A stretch of DNA of 13,986 bases from JAQICX01 sp964441455 (lineage in GTDB: Bacteria > Verrucomicrobiota > Kiritimatiellia > JAQICX01). The stretch covers positions 1 to 13,986 of the forward strand of contig CAYTUX010000008.1 in the NCBI GenBank assembly GCA_964441455.1, written 5' to 3'. The notes below the pieces were generated by a model. That model was given only the letters and a program-made list of their open reading frames with translations, was not told the DNA's origin and made no database searches. This document shows positions 7,314-13,986 of the stretch, in pieces; the stretch's first letter is position 1; each line of letters opens with the position of its first letter. The position numbers were made by a program, and so were the translations under genes.

Positions 7314-7342
7314 TTGACTTTGTTTTGTCTTTAATTTATACT
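7314..7342 (+). promoter_or_regulatory. Candidate sigma70-type promoter for aconitase
   Basis: TTGACT (7314-7319) and TATACT (7337-7342) are separated by 17 bases. The leader to the start at 7383 would be about 33 bases. An overlapping TTGACA at 7308-7313 and TATAAT at 7345-7350 could also be used, but no pairing of those boxes has good spacing. The end of repeat copy A (7288) is only 25 bases upstream. Confidence 0.6.
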
Positions 7343-7382
7343 ATTATAATTAATTTATTAAGAAATATAAAGGATGAATATA

Positions 7383-9323
7383 ATGAATGTTGTAGAAAAG
7401 ATTTTATCGGAACATTTAGTTAGTGGCGAACTAATTCCCGGAACAGAAATTTCAATAAAGATTGACCAAGCTTTAACACAGGATGCTACAGGTACAATGG
7501 CATATCTGCAATTTGAAAGTATGGGACTTGATAGAGTTAAAGCTGACCTAGCTGTCAGTTATGTTGACCATAACACAATACAGGTTGGTTTTGAAAATTC
7601 AGATGACCATGACTACCTAAGAACTGTTGCAAAAAAATATGGAATAGTTTTTTCTAAGCCCGGCAACGGAATCTGTCATCAGCTGCATCTTGAACGTTTT
7701 GGTGGTCCCGGGAAAACTCTTTTAGGTGCGGACTCTCACACGCCGACCGGTGGCGGTATTGGTATGATTGCAATTGGTGCAGGTGGTATTGATGTTGCGG
7801 TTGCTATGGGTGGGGGTGCTTTCTTCTTAACAGCACCACAAGTCATTAAAGTCAACCTGACCGGCAAACTGTTTAATGGTGTTTCAGCAAAAGATGTTAT
7901 TTTAAAGGTACTGGAAATTATTTCAACCAAAGGTAATGTTGGCTGTATGATTGAATATGCCGGCGAAGGAATAAGCACTTTGGATGTTCCTTCTCGTGCA
8001 ACAATTACCAATATGGGTGCAGAATGTGGTGTGACTACATCTGTATTTCCAAGCGATGAAATTACAAAACAATTTTTGGAAGCTCAGGGTCGTGGGGATG
8101 ACTGGAAAGAGCTGAAAGCAGATGACGATGCTGAATATTATAAAGTTATTGATATTGATTTGTCAGAGCTTGAACCAAGAGCCGCTTGTCCTCACTCGCC
8201 CGGAAATATTGCAACAATTCAGTCTTTGAAAGGTAAGAAAGTTAATCAGGTTCTTATTGGATCATGCACAAACTCTTCGTACAGAGATTTGAAAACAGTT
8301 GCTCTAATGCTTAAAGGCAGAAAAGTTAATTCTGATGTCAGTGTTGGTATTGCTCCAGGATCAAGACAGGTTGTTTCAATGCTTGCCGGCGAAGGTCTTC
8401 TTGGCGAACTTATTAAGTCTGGTGTTAGAATTTTAGAAAACAGTTGCGGTTTCTGCATTGGCAACTCAATGTCTCCAAGTACCGATGCTGTAAGCTTGAG
8501 AACATCAAACAGAAATTTTGAGGCTCGTTCCGGTACAAAATCAGCTCAGCTTTATCTGGTAAGCCCTGAGACAGCTGCTGCTGCCGCTTTGACCGGTGAA
8601 TTTACAGATCCAAGAGAACTTGGCTTTGAAATTGAAACATTTGACATCCCTGCAAAATTTGAAATTGAAGATTCAATGTTCTTGTATGAGGAAACAAAAG
8701 GTGTTGGAGTTCCGGGAACAGAAGTTCTTAGAGGACCAAATATTGCAGATGTTCCAAAGGCTACTCCATTATCAGATTCATTTGAAGGTGTTGCAACTAT
8801 TAAAGTTGGTGATAAAATCACAACAGACCATATTATGCCTGCCGGTGCACGTCTAAAATATCGTTCAAACATTCCTGAATACTCAAAATACGTTTTTGAA
8901 AATACAGATTCTGATTTCTATGATAATGCCATTGCAAACCGAGATAAAGGTTTGGCTAACTTTATTATTGCGGGCGATTCATATGGTCAGGGATCAAGTC
9001 GAGAACATGCTGCACTGTGCCCAATGTTCTTAGGCGTTAAAGCTTTGATTGCAAAATCTGTAGAAAGAATTCATTACGCAAACCTTATCAATTTTGGTAT
9101 TATTCCGTTTGTATTTGAAAATGAGAATGATTATGATAAGATTTCACAGGGTGATAGTCTAAAGATTGATGGTCTTTTAGATGCTCTTAAAACAGGAAAA
9201 GCAACTCTTGTTGATAAGGCAAACGGTGCAGAGATTCCTCTTGTTCTAAGGGTCTCAGAGCGTCAAAAAGGCATGCTGAAAGCTGGCGGACTTCTTAATA
9301 CAGTTAGTCAGTCAGACAATTAG
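7383..9323 (+). CDS. Aconitate hydratase, short (about 645-residue) bacterial type
   Basis: Aconitase interconverts citrate and isocitrate through cis-aconitate in the citrate cycle, using a [4Fe-4S] cluster. The 646-residue protein is of the shorter type, well below AcnA/AcnB size (about 850-900). Visible are DSHTPTGGGIG (117-127), IGSCTN with cluster Cys295, NSCGFCIGN with Cys355 and Cys358, and the C-terminal swivel domain with DHIMPAG (482-488) and DSYGQGSSREHAA (532-544). All three cluster cysteines and the DSYGQGSSRE substrate-binding motif are present. I chose the ATG at 7383: TAAAGG (7368-7373) lies nine bases before it, and MNVVEKILSEHLVSGE is the expected N-terminus. The ATG at 7374 directly abuts that site. 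The extreme C-terminus (TVSQSDN) is encoded by an 8-bp-period repeat. A homoaconitase-like substrate cannot be excluded but is less likely. Confidence 0.92.
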   Translation: MNVVEKILSEHLVSGELIPGTEISIKIDQALTQDATGTMAYLQFESMGLDRVKADLAVSYVDHNTIQVGFENSDDHDYLRTVAKKYGIVFSKPGNGICHQLHLERFGGPGKTLLGADSHTPTGGGIGMIAIGAGGIDVAVAMGGGAFFLTAPQVIKVNLTGKLFNGVSAKDVILKVLEIISTKGNVGCMIEYAGEGISTLDVPSRATITNMGAECGVTTSVFPSDEITKQFLEAQGRGDDWKELKADDDAEYYKVIDIDLSELEPRAACPHSPGNIATIQSLKGKKVNQVLIGSCTNSSYRDLKTVALMLKGRKVNSDVSVGIAPGSRQVVSMLAGEGLLGELIKSGVRILENSCGFCIGNSMSPSTDAVSLRTSNRNFEARSGTKSAQLYLVSPETAAAAALTGEFTDPRELGFEIETFDIPAKFEIEDSMFLYEETKGVGVPGTEVLRGPNIADVPKATPLSDSFEGVATIKVGDKITTDHIMPAGARLKYRSNIPEYSKYVFENTDSDFYDNAIANRDKGLANFIIAGDSYGQGSSREHAALCPMFLGVKALIAKSVERIHYANLINFGIIPFVFENENDYDKISQGDSLKIDGLLDALKTGKATLVDKANGAEIPLVLRVSERQKGMLKAGGLLNTVSQSDN

Positions 9324-9359
9324 TGAGTTAGACAGTTAGATCATTAGAAATTTAGAAGG
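9304..9359 (+). repeat. 8-bp-period TTAG repeat across the aconitase stop codon
   Basis: TTAG occurs at 9304, 9320, 9328, 9336, 9344 and 9352, always in the same 8-base register. The unit at 9312 is degenerate (TCAG). The tract encodes the last seven aconitase residues, supplies its TAG stop (9321-9323) and continues about 36 bases into the intergenic region. Confidence 0.85.
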
Positions 9360-9381
9360 AAAAAATCAAAAAATTTTCTTA

Positions 9382-9400
9382 AAAAAATGTAATATTTTTT
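9382..9400 (+). terminator. Weak AT-only hairpin between aconitase and ferritin
   Basis: AAAAAAT (9382-9388) and ATTTTTT (9394-9400) pair around a 5-base loop, leaving a T-rich 3' side. An A/T-only stem is a poor terminator, so this is tentative. Confidence 0.25.
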
Positions 9401-9450
9401 ATTGCTATTCGTTAAGATATACAAACAAAAAAAACAGAGGAGAAAATAAA

Positions 9451-9963
9451 ATGATAAGTGATAAATTACAAGTTGCAATTAATGATCAGATAAACAAAGA
9501 GTTATATTCAGAGTATCTGTATTTTTCAATGGCGGCATATTTGGAAAGGGTTGGTTTGTCTGGTTTTTCTAATTTTATGCGAGTACAAGCTCAGGAAGAG
9601 CATGCTCATGGTGTTAAATTTTATGAATATCTTTTGGAACGTCAAGGAAAGGTTATTCTTCAAGCTATTGATGCACCTGCCTCGGATTTTGATTCGCCAC
9701 TATTTGTTTTTGAGGATACGTATGCACATGAGCAGTATGTGACAGCTTCAATAAATGATTTGATGACCATTGCAATTGAGGAAAAAGATTATGCGGCACA
9801 AAGTTTTCTCAAATGGTTTATTGATGAGCAGGTTGAGGAAGAGGCATCAATGGATAATGTTCTGACACAGATAAAACTTATTTCCGGCGATGGAAAAGGT
9901 ATGTTCATGTTGGATAGAGAGTTAGGTCAACGAGTCTTTACTCCTCCGTCACCGGCAAATTAA
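9451..9963 (+). CDS. ftnA: Ferritin (FtnA-type, non-heme iron storage)
   Basis: Ferritin subunits form a 24-subunit cytoplasmic shell that oxidises Fe(II) and stores the mineral. The 170-residue protein has the usual length and a four-helix-bundle pattern. The ferroxidase residues fall at the same numbers as in E. coli FtnA: Glu17 (NKELYSEYLYFSMAAY), Glu50 and His53 (QEEHAHG), Glu94 (YAHEQY), and Gln127 and Glu130 (DEQVEEE). No haem-ligating Met of bacterioferritin type is evident. GAGGAG lies eight bases before the ATG. The gene follows the Fe-S enzyme aconitase by about 130 bases, a reasonable iron-related neighbour, but a separate transcript is likely. No Fur-box-like palindrome is obvious upstream. 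The identification is secure. Confidence 0.96.
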   Translation: MISDKLQVAINDQINKELYSEYLYFSMAAYLERVGLSGFSNFMRVQAQEEHAHGVKFYEYLLERQGKVILQAIDAPASDFDSPLFVFEDTYAHEQYVTASINDLMTIAIEEKDYAAQSFLKWFIDEQVEEEASMDNVLTQIKLISGDGKGMFMLDRELGQRVFTPPSPAN

Positions 9964-9991
9964 GAATTATTAAATGTTAAAATTGTTTTAT

Positions 9992-10028
9992 AGGGCAACC
10001 TTGAGTGTCTGCTCTAACTTATTTTTAA
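9992..10028 (+). terminator. Possible terminator after ferritin
   Basis: AGGGCA (9992-9997) and TGCTCT (10010-10015) pair, with one G-T wobble, around a 12-base loop. AACTTATTTTTAA follows. The T-run is offset by several bases, so termination is plausible rather than clear. Confidence 0.35.
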
Positions 10029-10054
10029 CCTAACAAATATTGAGGTGTTTATTT

Positions 10055-10249
10055 ATGAATGACAGAATAACTGAGTTAGAGATTAAGTTAGCTCATCAGG
10101 AGAAGCTTATTGATGAGTTAAATGAAGTTGTTACCGGACAGTGGAAAGATATTGATATTTTAAAGAAGAAATTTGTTTTATTGAATGAAATGATAAAGCA
10201 GTTTGATACAAAAAATTCAGAAGCAGATGAGTCACCTCCACATTTTTGA
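10055..10249 (+). CDS. slyX: SlyX family coiled-coil protein
   Basis: This encodes a 64-residue, highly charged helical protein, MNDRITELEIKLAHQEKLID at the start, continuing as a heptad-type coiled coil (about 3-50) and ending SPPHF. Length, the ELExxLAxQExxIxELN pattern and the terminal PPH(Y/F) match the SlyX family, whose function is not established. The ATG at 10055 has GAGG (10042-10045) nine bases upstream, making it the best start. A TTG further upstream at 10040 is in frame but overlaps that ribosome site. The gene converges with ispH, and only 8 bases separate the two stop codons, with no visible terminator between them. It is probably expressed alone or by readthrough from ferritin. 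Confidence 0.85.
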   Translation: MNDRITELEIKLAHQEKLIDELNEVVTGQWKDIDILKKKFVLLNEMIKQFDTKNSEADESPPHF

Positions 10250-10257
10250 GGACATTT

Positions 10258-11082
10258 TTAGATTTGTTCCAGTTTTTCCTTAACTTTTTCAATTATAAAA
10301 TCCGGGGTTGATGCACCTGCGGTCAGTCCAACCGTTTTGTATGGTTTTAGTGCTTTCACATCTATTTCGTCATGATTCTGTATGTGAAATGTGGGAAGTA
10401 ATTTTTCTGCAAGTTTGACCAGTTGAATTGTATTTGCACTCTGTTTGCCACCAACCACCACCATGGCTTCTACCACTTTTGTTAAGTTCATCAGCTCTCT
10501 CTGGCGATTTTTTGTTGCGGAGCATATTGTATCTTCCACAGCAACTATCTTAAATTTTTTCTTTATTATTTCTGCAATTTCAAGAAACTTTTGATAATTT
10601 TGTGTGGATTGTGAAACGAGGCATACTTTGTCAAATATTTTAAGTTTTTTTATATCCTTTTCTGTTTTTATTATATGACCTCTATTTTGTGCAAAGCCCA
10701 TCAGCCCTACGACTTCTGCATGACCTTCGTCACCATATATCAGTATTTCGTAGTCATCTTTTGCATATTTTGCTATGGTTGACTGTATTTTATAAACATA
10801 TGGACATGTGGCATCTTCAAGATGCAGGTTAAAAGATTTGAGTAATTTATATCTTTCGGGAGGAATTCCGTGTGCACGAATAAGTATTATGGAATCATCT
10901 ATTTCGGAAAAGTCATCTGCTTCAATAATATTTTCTTTTTCAAGTTTCTTCAACATTTCTGTGTTGTGTATAAGAGGACCATCGGTACGAACAGTTTTGT
11001 TTGACGCAAGATTTCTTGCTTGTTCAACAGCTCGTTTTACTCCCCAACAGAATCCTGCTGATTTTGCTAAAATTACTTTCAT
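10258..11082 (-). CDS. ispH: 4-hydroxy-3-methylbut-2-enyl diphosphate reductase
   Basis: IspH (LytB) is the last enzyme of the MEP pathway, reducing HMBPP to IPP and DMAPP with an iron-sulfur cluster. The 274-residue product shows the three cluster cysteines in their normal contexts: GFCWGVKRAVEQA (Cys12), EDATCPYV (Cys93) and EDTICSAT (Cys187). It also has substrate-pocket residues in LIHN (His39), GDEGHAEVVG (His121, Glu123) and SQSTQ (Thr160). GGKQSANT (211-218) and TAGASTP (254-260) are typical too. The ATG at 11082 fits the family start MKVILAKSAGFC. The frame is open 29 codons further to a TTG at 11169, but that Lys/Asn-rich extension is atypical and lacks a good ribosome site. The ribosome site before 11082 is itself weak (AAAGAAA). 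The gene is divergent from panC. Confidence 0.95.
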   Translation of the reverse strand: MKVILAKSAGFCWGVKRAVEQARNLASNKTVRTDGPLIHNTEMLKKLEKENIIEADDFSEIDDSIILIRAHGIPPERYKLLKSFNLHLEDATCPYVYKIQSTIAKYAKDDYEILIYGDEGHAEVVGLMGFAQNRGHIIKTEKDIKKLKIFDKVCLVSQSTQNYQKFLEIAEIIKKKFKIVAVEDTICSATKNRQRELMNLTKVVEAMVVVGGKQSANTIQLVKLAEKLLPTFHIQNHDEIDVKALKPYKTVGLTAGASTPDFIIEKVKEKLEQI

Positions 11083-11161
11083 AAATTTTTTATGTTTCTT
11101 TATTTTCTTACAAATGATATTATTCAATAAATTCTTTAGAATTTTACATAATTCTTTCTTT

Positions 11162-11191
11162 TTGAGCAAGGGTTAATTTTTTGTGTATAAT
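11162..11191 (+). promoter_or_regulatory. Candidate promoter for panC and the following gene
   Basis: TTGAGC (11162-11167) and TATAAT (11186-11191) are separated by 18 bases, with the -10 box 32 bases before the TTG start of panC. The box lies upstream of the ispH start on the opposite strand, so the 141-base divergent region should hold promoters for both. I see no clear one for ispH. Confidence 0.5.
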
Positions 11192-11223
11192 TTATTTTTA
11201 ACAATATGTAGAGGTTTGGTGTT

Positions 11224-12066
11224 TTGAAAATTTTTAATAGTCCGCACGTTTTGCAGCAAGAACTTTTAGAGGCAAAAAGAAGTGGCAAAAGAATTGGTTT
11301 TGTTCCCACTATGGGATATTTGCATGATGGTCATTTGTCACTGATGCGTATTGCAAGAGATAAGACAGATATACTTGTTGCAAGTATTTTTATTAATCCT
11401 ACACAGTTTGGACCTTCGGAAGATTTAGAAAGTTATCCTCGTGATTTTAAAAGAGATGAGATTTTATGTGAGAAAGAAAGTGTTGATTATCTTTTTTATC
11501 CCAACAGTGATGATATGTATCCTTCCGGATACAGCACATATGTTGATGAATTAGTATTGTCTAAAGTTCTTTGTGGAGCAAAAAGACCTCATCATTTCAG
11601 AGGTGTTGTTACTGTTGTAACAAAACTTTTTAATATTGTCATGCCTGATGTTGCTGTTTTCGGTCAGAAAGATGCTCAGCAGGTTCGTATTATTCAACAG
11701 CTTGTGCGGGATCTTAATTTTCCTATAGAAATAGTGGTCGGTCCAATTGTGAGAGATTCAGATGGTTTGGCAATGAGTTCTCGCAACTCATATCTTACAA
11801 AACAAGACCGTAACAAAGCTCTGGTGATTTATCAGTCACTCTTGCTTGCAAAATTATTGATTGAGGATGGAAAAGATGTTTTGTCAGTAAAGAGTGCAAT
11901 GCTTGAGAAGCTTGGATATGTTAGTGGTTTAAGTGTTGATTATGTTGAAATAAGAAATTATGATACATTGGATGATGCAGAGAATTTTGAGTCTGTTATT
12001 TTGATTGCAGTTGCAGTCAAATTAGGCAAGGTACGATTAATTGATAATATAATAGTTTGGAACTAA
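11224..12066 (+). CDS. panC: Pantothenate synthetase (pantoate--beta-alanine ligase)
   Basis: PanC joins pantoate and beta-alanine using ATP to make pantothenate, the precursor of coenzyme A. The 280-residue protein has the usual length and the cytidylyltransferase-type signatures: VPTMGYLHDGHLSL with the HxxH pair (His34, His37), IFINPTQFGP (55-64), HHFRGVVTVVTKLFN (123-137), FGQKDAQQ (146-153) and RDSDGLAMSSRN (177-188). All catalytic-site motifs are intact. The start is TTG at 11224, supported by GAGG (11211-11214) nine bases upstream and by the typical N-terminus MKIFNSPHVLQQEL. No panB or panD is visible in the window. The next gene begins four bases after the stop codon, so the two are probably translated from one mRNA. 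Confidence 0.96.
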   Translation: MKIFNSPHVLQQELLEAKRSGKRIGFVPTMGYLHDGHLSLMRIARDKTDILVASIFINPTQFGPSEDLESYPRDFKRDEILCEKESVDYLFYPNSDDMYPSGYSTYVDELVLSKVLCGAKRPHHFRGVVTVVTKLFNIVMPDVAVFGQKDAQQVRIIQQLVRDLNFPIEIVVGPIVRDSDGLAMSSRNSYLTKQDRNKALVIYQSLLLAKLLIEDGKDVLSVKSAMLEKLGYVSGLSVDYVEIRNYDTLDDAENFESVILIAVAVKLGKVRLIDNIIVWN

Positions 12067-12070
12067 TTTA

Positions 12071-12697
12071 ATGGCTGATATAAAAACAAAATGTAAAGAT
12101 TGCGGCAAAGAAATGTTTGTTTCCGAGTATGCCGAAGAGGTTGTTTGTTCAAATTGCGGAAGTAGTTTTAGGGTCAAGGATGATGAGGAAGAAAAGCAAA
12201 TTGCGCAGGAGAAGAAAGATGCATTAAAGGCACGTTCTGACTATGGTTCAGAAGGAATTCCTCAAACATTATCTGTTAATGAGATTTTAGTAAACTCTTT
12301 GGTGTCTAAAAAGAAAAATGTTCTTCAAGGGTTATATTTCAGGGCAGCTATTGCTTGCTTAAGTGTTGGTATCGTTTCTAGTATATGTAACTATACAGAT
12401 TTTCTGCCACCAAGTGCCAAATCATTTTTAGAAACACATATGCCATGGCTTTTTATTGTACTGCATATTTTTATTATTCTTGCAGCCTTCAAAGATAATG
12501 TTTTTGATGGAGTATTATCATTAATCATTCCTCCTTATGCCTATTATTATATATTTTTCAAATCTGATGAGTATATGTTTAAAGCGATCTTTTTAGGTCT
12601 TTTAATTGGATATGGTGGTAATTATTTTCGTTTCTTAATTGATAGTAGTGATAATTTTATTACTTGGGGTAACAGAATGTTAGATGGAGAATATTAG
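12071..12697 (+). CDS. Zinc-ribbon membrane protein of unknown function
   Basis: I do not recognise this family. The 208-residue product starts with a zinc ribbon, CKDCGKE (Cys8, Cys11) and CSNCGSS (Cys26, Cys29). A charged stretch follows (about 37-58, rich in Glu/Lys), then a segment up to residue 87. The C-terminal half is hydrophobic, with likely membrane helices at about 90-107, 124-140, 145-163 and 169-186. The ribbon is therefore likely on the cytoplasmic side. ATG has GGA (12059-12061) about nine bases upstream, overlapping the end of panC. The 4-base gap to panC indicates translational coupling, but nothing in the sequence links it to pantothenate metabolism. Its N-terminal ribbon recalls the one at the start of the kinase at 1423, a general resemblance only. 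Confidence 0.85.
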   Translation: MADIKTKCKDCGKEMFVSEYAEEVVCSNCGSSFRVKDDEEEKQIAQEKKDALKARSDYGSEGIPQTLSVNEILVNSLVSKKKNVLQGLYFRAAIACLSVGIVSSICNYTDFLPPSAKSFLETHMPWLFIVLHIFIILAAFKDNVFDGVLSLIIPPYAYYYIFFKSDEYMFKAIFLGLLIGYGGNYFRFLIDSSDNFITWGNRMLDGEY

Positions 12698-12743
12698 GGG
12701 ATTATTAATGAGCATATACAAGTTTTAGAAAGGAAGAAACATA

Positions 12744-12788
12744 ATGAAAATGGTTAAATTTTTTAATTTAGGCATGGTTGATAATTAA
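12744..12788 (+). other. 14-codon mini reading frame with a good ribosome site
   Basis: AGGAAG (12731-12736) precedes an ATG at 12744 by seven bases, and the frame reads MKMVKFFNLGMVDN before TAA. This may be the start of a gene broken near repeat copy B, a leader peptide or chance. There is no continuation in other frames that I recognise. Confidence 0.25.
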
Positions 12789-12833
12789 TATATATTATTT
12801 TTGTGAAAGAGGAATACTGATAAGTGAAAATAT

Positions 12834-13054
12834 TCCTTAGATTTCTGGTTGATGATGTAAGCATGAGTTTTAATTAATAAAATCAATGAGTTACTTTTTG
12901 ATTTTTGCCTTTTTGGGTGATAAACAGTGAAAATACTTTTCCATGACGATGAGGACATCGTCGCTCCCATTCCTACAAGACAATATTAGTCTGTACATCG
13001 GGGGGGTTGGCGTCCCCGCCGATCGAAAACAAAAATCAACCAGAAAAACAGGGA
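12834..13054. mobile_element. 221-bp MITE-like intergenic element, copy B (inverted)
   Basis: This copy is reversed relative to the element at 6936-7288. Its right end, 13016-13054, is the reverse complement of 6936-6974 with 37 of 39 identities. Block 12964-13009 corresponds to 7040-7084, and GGGTGATAAA (12915-12924) is one arm of the palindrome in the other copy. The left end TCCTTAGATTTCTGGTTGA (12834-12852) matches the terminal consensus at 15 of 19 positions. AATAT lies immediately outside both ends (12829-12833 and 13055-13059), a candidate 5-bp target duplication. A perfect 7-bp hairpin, GACGATG/CATCGTC, lies at 12945-12962. The region 12698-13161 otherwise holds only the 14-codon frame and a promoter. 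Confidence 0.72.
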
Positions 13055-13064
13055 AATATTTCTG

Positions 13065-13093
13065 TTGACTTATATAAGGTTAATATGTATTAT
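13065..13093 (+). promoter_or_regulatory. Candidate promoter for the right-edge secreted protein
   Basis: TTGACT (13065-13070) and TATTAT (13088-13093) are separated by 17 bases. The -35 box begins ten bases after the end of repeat copy B. The leader to the ATG at 13162 would be about 60 bases. Confidence 0.5.
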
Positions 13094-13161
13094 TTCGCCA
13101 TATATACTTTTAGTAATTTTAATTTATAATATTAAGAAATAATAATTGGAGAAGATTGAAG

Positions 13162-13986
13162 ATGAAAATTAAGAAGTTTAATAAGATGCCGGCTATATTT
13201 TGTATTGCAAGCATTATTGTAAATGTTTGTATTGCTGAAGCTTACAAAGAGAGAGCAAGAGTTCTTGCTGTTGAAAACCGTTTTGCACTTGTACAACTTG
13301 GCTTTGACATATCCGATGCTCTTGATATGGAGTATATCGTTTTTGATTCAACCTCTTCTGATTTTGCAAATAATATTGTTTATGTTTGGAATGATGGAAT
13401 AAATGATTGGGTTAAAACGACAATGCCTGCATTTTTAAATGGGTCTCTTTTTTATAACAAGAGTGTAAACGATGTTCTTGTTATTACAGATTCATTAAAT
13501 TCAATTCAGAAATTTGGAGCGAGGGCTTCATGGGCACCGAAAATGTTTGTTATAGATAAACTTGAGTATCCAAACATACTTAATTCTATAAATGATAAAT
13601 ATAAATTTACCCCGTCTCAATGGAATATTTTTTCGGAAAAGTATAATGTGAAAGTCGAGAATGTTGCAACTAATTCAAGCCGATATTCTCAGCCATTATG
13701 GGATTTTTCTTTGCCAAGTTTTACTGTTGAAGCACGACAGAATTCAGCAAATGCAGACCTTACACCAAAAGAACTGAAGAATTCAAGTGTTGAGGTATTG
13801 ATTGTTGATACTGAGTTTTTGAGTTCAACAGATGAGGATGTCATGGTTGATGATGAGCCGGCAGACGAAGAAGTTGTTATCGTTAGAACTACAGAGGTAG
13901 TAGCTACAAACAACAAAGTAAAGGTTGTTGAATCTGTTGAAACTGACGCTATTGTGGAAGAACCTGTCGTTGAAGAGAAAGATGTT
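13162..13986 (+). CDS. Secreted protein of unknown function, 3' end outside the window
   Basis: The frame is open from the ATG to the right edge (275 codons, no stop). GGAGAAG at 13148-13154 is the likely ribosome site. The N-terminus is a standard signal peptide: KIKK, a hydrophobic core (about 9-24) and probable cleavage after IAEA (residue 27). The mature part, about 28-190, has mixed hydrophobic and polar residues (VLVITDSLNS at 105-114, RASWAPKMFVIDK at 121-133) and resembles a folded periplasmic domain I cannot name. From about residue 205 it becomes acidic and Val/Glu-rich low complexity (STDEDVMVDDEPADEEVV), perhaps a linker to a further domain beyond the edge. It is not an obvious lipoprotein, since Cys23 lacks a lipobox. 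It probably acts in the periplasm or at the cell surface. Confidence 0.85.
   Translation, partial: MKIKKFNKMPAIFCIASIIVNVCIAEAYKERARVLAVENRFALVQLGFDISDALDMEYIVFDSTSSDFANNIVYVWNDGINDWVKTTMPAFLNGSLFYNKSVNDVLVITDSLNSIQKFGARASWAPKMFVIDKLEYPNILNSINDKYKFTPSQWNIFSEKYNVKVENVATNSSRYSQPLWDFSLPSFTVEARQNSANADLTPKELKNSSVEVLIVDTEFLSSTDEDVMVDDEPADEEVVIVRTTEVVATNNKVKVVESVETDAIVEEPVVEEKDV

Noticed and set aside
7374..7382. ATG at 7374 as the aconitase start
   Set aside because: It directly abuts the likely Shine-Dalgarno sequence, whereas 7383 has proper spacing and the family N-terminus.
8552..8872. 106-codon minus-strand frame within aconitase
   Set aside because: It is a shadow of the strongly supported plus-strand gene, with no start signals.
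11083..11169. N-terminal 29-residue extension of IspH from a TTG
   Set aside because: The extension is Lys/Asn-rich and atypical, and the ATG at 11082 gives the standard IspH N-terminus.
12785..12970. 61-codon minus-strand frame beginning MGATMSSSSWKS
   Set aside because: It lies almost wholly inside repeat copy B, its start falls in the hairpin block, and no ribosome site precedes it.
1..13986. CRISPR array, tRNA or rRNA genes
   Set aside because: I saw no regularly spaced repeat-spacer pattern, no tRNA T-loop/CCA pattern and no rRNA-like tract; the 8-bp-period tract is too short to be an array.

Overview
The window is AT-rich bacterial DNA carrying ten protein-coding genes: seven complete and assignable at least to family, two membrane or secreted proteins of unknown function, and one 54-residue membrane protein that is easy to miss. 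Short intergenic regions, good Shine-Dalgarno sites, GTG/TTG starts and repeated TTGACT-17-TATAxT promoters point to a free-living bacterium with a Gram-negative type envelope. The large zinc-ribbon Ser/Thr kinase with a long extracytoplasmic coiled-coil part, and the acidic secreted protein at the right edge, suggest the PVC superphylum (Lentisphaerota or Kiritimatiellota-like). That placement is inference from style, not a marker-gene result.

Layout: 1-353 is non-coding or decayed, with a GC-richer tract after lgt. lgt (354-1178, minus) is divergent from a 917-residue membrane Ser/Thr kinase (1423-4176, plus). The kinase converges with a two-gene minus-strand operon: a 54-residue DUF5989-like membrane protein (6676-6840) followed by a 795-residue GT-C-like membrane glycosyltransferase (4269-6656). 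A 353-bp repeat element (6936-7288) lies between this operon's promoter and the promoter of a short-type aconitase (7383-9323, plus). Ferritin (9451-9963) and a SlyX-like protein (10055-10249) follow on the plus strand. ispH (10258-11082, minus) converges with slyX and is divergent from panC (11224-12066, plus). panC is tightly coupled to a zinc-ribbon membrane protein (12071-12697). A second copy of the repeat element (12834-13054, inverted) sits just upstream of the promoter of a secreted protein that runs off the right edge (13162 onward).

Functionally these are mostly housekeeping genes: lipoprotein maturation (Lgt), isoprenoid precursor synthesis (IspH), pantothenate/CoA synthesis (PanC), citrate-cycle metabolism (aconitase) and iron storage (ferritin). 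Aconitase and IspH carry [4Fe-4S] clusters, and ferritin beside aconitase fits an iron theme, although they are not clearly one operon.

The least explained parts are the two related intergenic elements. They share near-identical ends, a 39-bp end with 37 identities, and ordered internal blocks. The smaller copy is flanked by a possible 5-bp target duplication. Both lie immediately next to promoters, which suggests a MITE-like family. Other points of interest are the DUF5989-like/GT-C gene pair, an exact 8-bp-period repeat across the aconitase stop codon, and the GC-rich tract downstream of lgt.
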